A stretch of 64,000 nt of DNA from Megalobrama amblycephala. Lineage: Eukaryota; Chordata; Actinopteri; Cypriniformes; Xenocyprididae. Below are positions 55,275 to 64,000 of the stretch, in pieces. Position 1 is the first letter of the stretch. Each line of letters starts with the position of its first letter. Location: the NCBI RefSeq assembly GCF_018812025.1, contig NC_063061.1, positions 30,691,986 to 30,755,985 on the forward strand, given 5' to 3'. Both the position numbers and the translations under genes were made by a program. The notes under the pieces are model-generated. The model saw only the letters and a program-made list of their open reading frames with translations, was not told the DNA's origin and did not search any database.

Positions 55275-56220
55275 ACTGCTTTAGTATAGTCGGTAGCTTG
55301 CAGTTTAGCAAGCTACAGTTGTTTAGTTTTTTAGTTTCCAACGCTGCTTTGCTGTAAAATCATTAAGCACCTAAAATTTAAAAAAAAAAAATTTACACAA
55401 TAAATCAGACTTAAACTTGACATGAAAAACACAATGTACTCACATTAAACATTTTTGAGTGTTGTAACACCTCGATAAAACCAACTTACAAACTTACCTT
55501 GTTTTTTTGTAAACATAAAAACATAAATAGTTATTAACATGCAAGGCACAAAAGCACCTAAAATATGGTGCTGCACCCTTGACAGAGGGTGAGAGAAAAC
55601 AAGTACAACAGACGCCTGCATTGACAAGCGCTTGTGTGAGGGGGTTATGAGATAGCCGCAACTTTAGTTTAAAAGAATACAAAGACTTTTTTATCCGTCA
55701 TAACTTCTGGAGAAAAATAGCGCAGACACTGGACAAAGATGAAACTTTCTAGAGTGCATGTGTCAACCGCCTGCATTCTCGCACACTATCGAATGGAGTA
55801 TACTTTGAAAGGCCACGTGTTCGAATATACTCATACGCTAGCGTAAGCATAAAAAAACTAAAGCCGCGATCACACTAGACTTTGAGCTTGTGAAATTTGT
55901 TTGGACACTGCAAAGGTCATGATGTGACGTCACACTCGGCAGTATCTTTTTTATAAACACTATTACATTCAGAATGTAAAAATATACAATCTACTTGACT
56001 TTAATGCAAAAATATTGGTTTTTAATTCAGCCAAGAGGTCACGCCTTGATGAATCGATCTTCTACTGGTCACATGTCTTCCTGTGATGCGAATTCGCAGG
56101 TCAGAGTTCATCAAATTTGAACTCTGGAATGTAGTGAAATGCAAATCTTTATGCATGAGCTTTCATATGAATGGAAGTCAATGGAATGAAACGTGTAGTG
56201 TGACCACCCCTTTAAGTGTA
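55275..56220. other. Intergenic DNA without recognised feature
   Basis: AT-rich. The words gctagcgtaagcataaaaaa and tcacactagactttgag suggest decayed repeat ends, but no pair was found. Minus frames at 55445-55682 are not protein-like. Confidence 0.35.
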
Positions 56221-56230
56221 CTTTGGGGTT

Positions 56231-56350
56231 AAGGGATAGTTCACCCAAAAATGAAAATTCTATCATTTTCAATTCTATCACTCACCCTCAGGTTGTTCCA
56301 TTGTCAGAAACCAAACATGGATTTCCATAGTATTGTTTTTCCATACTATG
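56231..56350 (+). mobile_element. Angel-like MITE half copy
   Basis: It begins aagggatagttcacccaaaa, continues ctcaccctcaggttgttcca and then fades, with no matching right end in the next kilobase. Single-ended fragment. Confidence 0.65.
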
Positions 56351-56639
56351 GAAGTCAGTGGGGCACATCAACTGTTTGGTTCATACGCAATAAGACCAAT
56401 AACATATAGCCTACCTGTATGAAGAAAGTATAAAGATATTATATAGATCTAGATCGAGTAGCCTAAGAAATCAAAATCATTTGACAACAACAACAAAAAC
56501 AAAAAGTTTACGCTATTTAGTATGTTGTGTGAAACATTCATACAGAATGTTTTATGAATGAAATGTGTGTGTTTGCACGTGTGTGTGTTTGAGAAACTAC
56601 GACTCTTATTTCGTCTCTGTGGGATTTGATGAGACGGGT

Positions 56640-56759
56640 CGCCTCGCGCTTGATTAAAGGTTGGCGTTCACATTATCCCGGTCGGAACCACGCGCTCCAG
56701 AGAGAGTTTAGCAGAATAATTGATAACGAACTGAGAATCCCAGCAGGCCGTGCAAAGAG
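56640..56759 (+). other. Candidate untranslated first exon
   Basis: A locally CpG-enriched stretch (cctcgcgcttg, cccggtcggaaccacgcgctc) ends at a strong donor, aaagag|gtaagc, at 56759. It could be the first exon of a downstream plus-strand gene. A second donor-like site follows ATGGCACAGAG at 57470-57480 (gtgagt). No protein evidence ties them together. Confidence 0.25.
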
Positions 56760-56764
56760 GTAAG

Positions 56765-57890
56765 CACAGCTGCGCTAGTCCCCTACTGCGCACATCAGCG
56801 CAGAAATCAGCCAACGGTGGAAATTACACCACCACTGCCACACGTGGGACTGTTAGTGAGAATAAGCAAGAGAGGAAGACAAAAAAGGAGAAAGAGAGAC
56901 ATTGAGATTGAGGGAGAGGGTTGCGTCATGAGATGTTTGAGCACAGCCTAGCTGAGTTTCACAATAACACGCTCATAAAGTAACCTATTGCAAAACATGT
57001 CAAAGTGATCAAATCAAGATGTAAAATGACAACTGAATTTGAGAGCTTTATTAAACAGATTTAATTTCCTCCAATAGAATCACATTAATGAGAGGCGTTA
57101 AAATGTATTAGCTAATAATTGTTAATTTGCTAACAATGTTGAAGATCTGGGGTTGTAACTGAAAGTTTAAAACTTTAAAAATCTCAAAAATATTGTTTCC
57201 AGGCCTTTCGTTTTTTTTCTTTGAATAAAACTATTTCTATGCAACTACAATAAATGGCTTTTCAGCTTTAAAAAGAATACGGGTTCACATTTACATATAA
57301 TTGAATAGAGTAAAGCGTATGCATATTTGGCATGCTGTCTGGACTCGGAATGTGGCCTGAATCCAGAGTATTACCCCCCCTTCCCCCTTCTCCCATCCCT
57401 ATCCCTGGCTGGGATAGGAAAAGTTGAGAATGAGGAGCTGGGGTAGAGGAAGGATGCTGAAAAACTGCCATGGCACAGAGGTGAGTCTGCTTTTTATATA
57501 TAGGCCTCCTTGCGCTGATTGGGTAGATTATCTGAAAGTGCTCCTCTCAAACTTTGTTAATTAATCCTCTTAATGTTTAATTAAAAAGTCAACTGAGTCT
57601 TCTGGTGAAAACAACAGACTTCTGTCTAGTGACAGGACCGATGCCTGACTTCTCCAATCATTTAGTCCACTTTAACCCTGTCCCTGCAAAATCATGTTCA
57701 TCCGCCTCTTTTGAGTGCCACGCCCACAACTCGACATCCAATCAACAAGCGAAGCGTAGAGGAAGTCCCAGCCCTACATTTTTTTCTTTTTTGACAATCC
57801 TTTACACTTGGATGTACAACACAATACAGAAGAATATTCTGTTGCTACTTCCATTTCATTGTGACTTTAAAACATCTGAATATCAATATT
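56765..57890. other. Intergenic or intronic DNA
   Basis: An ag-rich stretch lies near 56865-56925. No recognised repeat or gene. The frames at 57268-57471 minus and 57605-57967 plus show no domain. Confidence 0.35.
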
Positions 57891-57896
57891 CTTTAA

Positions 57897-59627
57897 GGGT
57901 TACTTCACCCAAAAATAAAAATTATCCCATGATTTACTCACCCTCAAGCCATCCTAGGTGTATATGACTATCTTCTTTCAGACGAACACAATCAGAGTTA
58001 TGTTAAAAAAATATCCTGGCTCCTCCAAGCTTTATAATAGTAGTGAATGGGGCTTTTAAGATTTTAAGCCCAAAAAAGTGCATCCATCCATCATAAAAGT
58101 AATCCATATGGCTCCAGAGGGTTAAAGGTGTCATCGAATGTTTTTTTACAAGGTGTAATATAAGTCTAAGGTGTCCCCTGAATGTGTCTGTGAAGTTTCA
58201 GCTCAAAATACCCCATAGATTTTTTTAAATTAATTTTTTTAACTGCCTATTTTGGGGCATAATTAGAAATGCACCGATTCAGGGCTGCTGGCCCTTTAAT
58301 TGCTTGTGCTCCATGCCCCAAGAGCTCGTGCTTGCCTTTAACAGTGCATAAACAAAGTTTACTCAGCTAATATAACCCTCAAAATGGATCTTTACAAAGT
58401 GTTCATCATGCATACTGCATGCATACGTCGGATTATGTGAGTATAGTATTTATTTGGCTGTTTACATTTGATTTTGAATGAATTTGAGGCTGTGCTCCGT
58501 GGCTAACGGCTAATGCTACACTGTTGGAGAGATTTATAAAGAATGAAGTTGTGTTTATGCATTATACAGACTGCAAGTGTTTAAAAATGAAAATAACGAC
58601 AGTCTTGTCTCCGTGAATACAGTAAGAAACGATGGTAACTTTAACCACATTTAACAGTACATTAGCAACATGCTAACAAAACATTTAGAAAGACAGTTTA
58701 CAAATATCATTAAAAATATCATGTTATGGATCATGTCAGTTATTATTGCTCCATCTGCCATTTTTCGCTATTGTCCTTGCTTGCTTCTTCGGAGGTCGTT
58801 TAAACAAATGAGATTTACATAAGAAGGAGGAAACAATGGAGTTTTAGACTCACTGTATGTCATTTCCATGTACTGAACTCTTGTTATTTAACTATGCCGA
58901 CGTAAATTCAATTTTTGAATCTAGGGCACCTTTAATAATGGCCTTCTGAAGCAAAGCGATGGGTTTTTGTAAGAAAAATATCCATATTTAAAACTTTATA
59001 AACTATAATAACTGGCTTCCGGCAATGGCCGTACGCGAGTATGGTTCCGGTGTTAGAGTGACCTCTGACCCGACGCATGATGTAGGAGTAGTGTAAGTTT
59101 AGACGCCTCTCAAGGTTTAAACAAATAGGGCTGGGCAACAAACTCAAGGTCCTCTTCTCTTATAATGAAATCCTCCAGCGTTTCTCTTTAAAAATTTTCG
59201 TTTTAGACTTCTAATTCATGACCAGTGTTTTGTTTTGCTCTCTCCTCTGCACTTCTGCATTCATCAATACGTCATGCGTTGGGTCAGAGGTCACTCTTTC
59301 GCCTGAATTCGACTTGCTTACGGCTGTTTCTGGAAGCCAGTTAGTTTATAAAGTTTTAAATATGGATATTTTTCTTGCAAAAACCCATTGCTTTGCTTTA
59401 GAAGGCCATTATTAACCCACTAGAGCCGTGTGGATTATTTTTATGATGGATGGATGCACTTTTTTGGGCTTCAAAATCTTGAGTCCCATTATAAATCTTG
59501 GAAGAGCCAAGATATTATTTAACATAACTTTGATTGTGTTCGGCTGAAAGAAGAAAGTCGTATACACAGGATGTCTTGAGGGTGAGTAAATTATGGGATA
59601 ATTTTCATTTTTGGGTGAACTATCCCT
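57897..59627. mobile_element. Palindromic TTAA MITE, left arm interrupted
   Basis: The left end, gggttacttcacccaaaaat (after TTAA), and the right end, ttttgggtgaactatccc (before TTAA 59628-59631), are inverted. The long arms mirror each other (tcaagccatcctaggtgtat against tatacacaggatgtcttgag; aaaatatccatatttaaaac against gttttaaatatggatatttt). The left arm is interrupted at 58126-58931; the right arm is not. Confidence 0.85.
58126..58931 (+). mobile_element. AGGTG-family MITE nested in a palindromic MITE
   Basis: It runs aggtgtcatcgaatg to ctagggcacct with TTAA on both sides (58122-58125 and 58932-58935). The interior matches 45675 and 54613. Removing it restores gagggttaataatggccttc, the uninterrupted host sequence. 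Confidence 0.92.
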
Positions 59628-59631
59628 TTAA

Positions 59632-61380
59632 AATAGTTATTATGAATGTAAATTCAAACAACAAGAAAAATCCCAATAAAATGTCAAAAATAATCTTCTT
59701 CAAACCTAATCTAATTTCATACCCAACATTTATATCTAAAGATTCCATTCCCGTTCTTAACTTATGCCCAAGCTCCATTATTCACCACAATGGTAACCCC
59801 TAAAACTACACCACAACAGAAACTCTTCTTAATCCTCACAAAACAGAATATTAAACACTACAGCTCCCCCACTTTACTCAAAAACACTTCATTTCAACAT
59901 CTAAGCTGCTTCTCATTTCTTATTTGTGCATACTCACTTCCTTTCCTCTCTTCCTAACTCCACCCCCCTTAGGATGTGAAGGAAAAAAGGATGCAAGGGA
60001 AAAAATGAGGATGAGGGAATCGAAGGAAGGCTTATTTGTACAGTACACTGGAATATTCTTGATCACTCAAGCATCACTTCAAAGCGTCATCACTTGCGCT
60101 CAAGGGATCAGCCCTTATGTTGTTCACGACACTCTCTGTCTGGGGATGACAGTCTGTTAAAGTCGGCATGAAATGGATAAACTTTTCTTCCCTATTGTGT
60201 TGTATATCTGAGTGAAACTGCTTATCAAACAAACAAAAAAAAAACAGCTTGATCTTGTTCATCAGGAATTGATTGGATGGTTGTGGTTTGCTACTCGTGG
60301 ATCTCATGTGAGTGACAGGTCGCCCCACCTTCATGCCAATAAACACGTCATCACTTGTCGCTGCAAGTGGGATGGGAATTTTGTTTAAAGATTACGAGGG
60401 CATGAATTTAACAAAAAATAATGATGTGCACGGATAAATAATTTATAATAAAGACTGCAATATTTCATAAAAAAACAAGAATTGTCCATTGTGATTTCAT
60501 GGTGACTTTATCTGATTCTCTCCAACAGCTTTTTCACACAGCTCTGTTTAAGCAACATCTGACATATCTTAGATGGGAATCAAATGAACATCTGAGAATC
60601 TGATTAGAGAGGTTTTTGTAGGCTACAGAATGTGATTTACGTCAGCCGGACAGATGCACAGCCACAATAACAATCAGAAGTGCCACCCTTGCGACCACCT
60701 GACCAAGTCTCACAAGCGAATGCATATGTTCTTAGAAATACTTCAGAGATCAGAGGGCCGTCTGATACAACAGTACTAACGGATGTACCAAACTTTGAAC
60801 TTATTTTGTTCTTGGGTTTGCCTTATGAAAGTCTTCATTTCAAAGAAATCTTGAATCTAAAAGGGCAATTTTATAAAATGGCTGAAATTCAGTATGAGCT
60901 CTCAGCCGGCTAATGCCACAAAACAGATGCAGGAGATTCTGCGTGGACAAAGAGAAAGAAGAAAAAAGATGAAAAGATGCCTTATTTGTGTGTGATTAGG
61001 CTAATGACCTGTATCCTGTTTATCAGACTGGAACAATCGACACTAATGTTAACACTATGACGATAACATGCAGGGTTAATGATGTCACGTACACACCGCA
61101 ATCATGGTTCCCTGTAAGGTATTGTGGGTAGCAGGTCTACCTAATGGATTCAAAACACTGAGATGGGAGACTGAAAAGGGCAATCAGAACGTCTTTGTTC
61201 TTGACGTAGAGCCTCTTGCACGTGTGCGAGGAAGATATTCACGGTTGTGCGTAATGAGAGACCACTTCTTTAAGCGTGAAACTCACCATTAGAGGTCTCG
61301 CCGTCTAAGCCACATAAAATCTGTCAGAGGAGAAACAGAAGAATGTTCGTGGACTTGTCAACACGCTTTGAAATAAAAGT
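59632..61380. other. Intergenic DNA without recognised gene
   Basis: Low repeat content compared with its surroundings. Frames at 59534-59803, 60680-60913 and 61104-61292 lack domains or splice context. Confidence 0.4.
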
Positions 61381-61383
61381 TCC

Positions 61384-61600
61384 AAAAGGGGGGATTCACA
61401 GCAGTGCCATAGAAGAACCATTTTTGGTTCCCCAAAGAACCTTTCACTGAACAGTTCTTAAAACTATTGAATCTATTGAACCCTTTTTCACTATAAAGAG
61501 CCTTTTATGCGATGGAAAAGGTTCCATGGATGTTAAAGGTTCTTCATGTAACCATCAATGCCAATAAAGAACCTTTATTTTTTAAGAATGAAGAACATGC
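61384..61600 (+). repeat. Interspersed repeat (AAGGTTCC family)
   Basis: It contains ggttccccaaagaacctttc, cactataaagagcctttta, aaaggttccatggatgttaa and ccaataaagaacctttattt. It is a fuller version of the fragment at 1-115, with internal mirror symmetry around aaagaacc and ggttctt. Confidence 0.65.
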
Positions 61601-62322
61601 CTGGGTTCATTTTCAACACAAAAATAAAGAAATAAGAACTATGTTCTACTTAATAGCGAACCCTTTGACAGTTTTACAGTAAAACATTACTTAAGAGCTG
61701 GGACGATACATCTATTCTCGATTTTCAATACAATTAATATGGATTGATCCTGATATTTTCTCTCTCGAATCGATTCTGAGCTTAGTTTTAACAGCAGATG
61801 GCGCTCTAGGGTAATTTTTAACAGCACACTCAAATGCTCACGAAGAAGTATACTGGACAGCTATCGTGCGTTTGGGCAAAGACTATAGAATAACACAAGA
61901 CGCGTCACTCGTACTGTTTTGAATGGGAGAAAGAGAAATGCGCAATATGGCGGAATAAATCCCGTATTTAAAAATAAGAGCCAATCGCCGACTGGTAAAG
62001 TCATCGAGTCACTGCAGCGGCCGTTAAAAGCTCTGGTTTCTATAGAAACAGTCAGACTCGCGCCTCCGAAATGATACACAAGAGACGCGCATTTAGGACT
62101 GCGCATGCGCATTAGCTTGATCTACCCTGAAATATACATTTTTTTGTCATGATTCGAGCGTTTATTTATGAGACAGTTGTTGTCAGATTTCATTGGTGAT
62201 TTCAAATATGAAATTTAATCGAAAGCTTGGCAAACAGCTTTGGAGAATTTGATGTTTCGCCATTCAAAGAGATAGGAGCTGCACTTGAATGCCCCAGAGG
62301 CGTTTCAAAGATGGTCGCTGAC

Positions 62323-62965
62323 GGTGCGTTCCAAACGGGATATATCGCCCTCCGAAGGGCACTTCGGAGTGAAAATAATCATGGCCGCCATATTGAAGGG
62401 TCGTTCCAAACCGAAGTGCTCAAAACTGGCCACTTCAAAGGGCCCTTTGGAATGAAGGATTTCGAAGGGAACAACTGATGGACACTTCTGGCCCCCATGA
62501 TCCTTTGCACAGGGAAGTTTGACGTCACAGAATGGGTACAGGAGGCTAGGAGTTCGATTTTAACTATAAAGGTATGTATAATATTTTTATGTACTACTGT
62601 AATATTTATACGAGTTAGATTTGGTACATTATTATGGTCAAAACGACATTGTACTATAACAAAACAACTTTACAGCTCCCTTTATCAGTCCATTCAAATG
62701 TTTAAAATACATATATACAATATAGCCTACATGCGATAAACCTAAAATAAATAAATAAATAAATAAACTAACGTTAAACAAAGGGCGCAGCTTGCACAAT
62801 CTACTCCTCCTTGATTGTCTCGTTAAGATGACGCAGAAGTGCGTTCCAAAAAAAAGAGTTTTTTTGACCCCTACACCCTTCATCCCTTCGAAGCTCTCAC
62901 TCCGGAGGGTAAACCCTTTGAAGGGATTAGGGCATAGGGATGAGCCCTTCCGAATGGAACGCAGG
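62323..62965. mobile_element. Inverted-repeat element with GTGCGTTCCAAA ends
   Basis: The left part (gtgcgttccaaacgg, ccctccgaagggcacttcgg) and the right part (ccctacacccttcatccctt, ccgaatggaacgcag) are diverged inverted copies. An (aata)n tract sits in the middle near 62746-62766. The 83-codon plus frame at 62227-62478 falls in the left arm and is an artefact. Confidence 0.65.
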
Positions 62966-62969
62966 GTGA

Positions 62970-64000
62970 GTGTCTTAAAGGGACTTTGGTTCGGGTGAGT
63001 CATGTAAGTGGTTTAATATACTTGCACCTCGGCTCGGAATTTTTTTATAACGCAAAATAATGTAAACACAGCCCATCTCGAACACCCTTGTAATTTGCAT
63101 CAACCTTTTCGAACTTAATGAATGATTATTTTAGGTTTAAGTGGTGTTTGTAAAGGAACCGGAAGCAAGCAGAGGTCTTACTAAAACACGTAGCGCCATT
63201 AGCGTCGTCAGTTATTGAAATAAATCTTAAATAAAATAAAATATAAATATTTAGATGAAAAACTTAAAAATATTTAATTTGAAAATTATAAATGTTCTGT
63301 TCTAAAACCTCAGAATATTAACAAGTCTCCCATGCAAAGTATGCTGGGAACTAGCAAAAAATGGCTATATTTTACATAAAACATGCTGCAAAATAATATA
63401 ATTTCTTATTTTTTTTCCTTGTGACATTGGTGTGAACATGTTTTTGTAAGATTAAATACATTTTGTGTCTTCTTTATCATTTAAAGCCTAATTTTGTAAG
63501 GTAACACACTATTTTAAGGATCTATTTATGTCCATTATTGAAGTATGTGTCCTATCAAGTGGATAAATTCACTGCTGCAGGTTTTTTGGGGATGCAGAGC
63601 TTGTTTTCCCAGTATCTTATCAGTCTTGGTCGTGCACGCTTCTCTGTTTATTCCCGTTTGCTGTTCCTATCTCCACCTCCACCTCCACGTATATCCTAAC
63701 ACACACTCTCACACACACCTAAACAAACAGTAACACACCGACTCTTTCCTGCCGGTTGAATGAAGCAACATTCATTGTGTGCTCTTATCGGTGCGGTAAG
63801 CTGCATCTTCCTATCTGAGTCACTGGGGGAATAAAGTTTGTGTCTAAACCGCAGTGAGTACACACAAATGTAACAAATACACTCTTAAACACTCACTTTG
63901 TCTCAGATGTGTTTGCTAAAAGAAATAAAAACAGAAAGAAATGAGACAATTGTTGCCATAGCACTAATTTGAATGTGGAGTTGGCTAGATATTTTTGAAA
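62970..64000. other. Intergenic DNA to window end
   Basis: AT-rich with CA-rich bits near 63700-63725. No gene or repeat pair recognised. Confidence 0.4.

Overview
The window looks like nuclear DNA of a cyprinid (zebrafish- or carp-like) ray-finned fish. It is AT-rich, has long TA and CA microsatellites, spliced genes with canonical GT-AG introns, and very dense short DNA transposons of cyprinid type (TTAA-flanked inverted-repeat MITEs and non-autonomous hAT elements with 8-bp target duplications). No prokaryotic or viral gene organisation was seen, and no ORF is long enough to be an intact transposase or reverse transcriptase.

Two protein-coding genes can be rebuilt exon by exon. On the minus strand, 15 coding exons between 22306 and 9200 encode a 779-residue orthologue of AGGF1: N-terminal coiled coil, Tyr-rich/OCRE module, RS-rich linker, FHA domain, G-patch. 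On the plus strand, seven exons between 49217 and 52406 encode a 321-residue orthologue of CRHBP, the secreted corticotropin-releasing-hormone binding protein, with a TATA box and a polyadenylation signal. Their 5' ends face each other across about 26 kb of repeats. A third, unidentified promoter and first coding exon on the minus strand lies in a CpG-rich patch at about 6.85-7.15 kb, and a weak candidate first exon lies at about 56.7 kb.

Layout: 0.3-4.3 kb, a TIR-bounded element whose interior is about 165 copies of a 21-bp minisatellite; 4.3-4.4 kb, a decayed tRNA-type SINE; 6.9-7.2 kb, the CpG promoter; 7.5-8.2 kb, a 736-bp palindromic MITE; 9.0-23.0 kb, aggf1, whose seventh intron holds hAT-like elements nested four deep; 23.4-49 kb, repeat-filled intergenic DNA (MITEs, a TATATG-palindrome element, further hATs, a TA-cored double palindrome); 49.1-52.6 kb, crhbp; 52.6-64 kb, more nested MITEs and no recognised gene.

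The two genes are not known to share a pathway. AGGF1 and CRHBP are neighbours in other vertebrates, so the window is a conserved synteny block. Most of the unusual signal is transposon architecture: nested insertions whose target-site duplications, and in several cases empty paralogous sites inside this same window, can be read directly. All coordinates were read by eye without alignment software; exon edges are reliable to the base where phase is confirmed, while repeat edges are approximate unless a target duplication is given.
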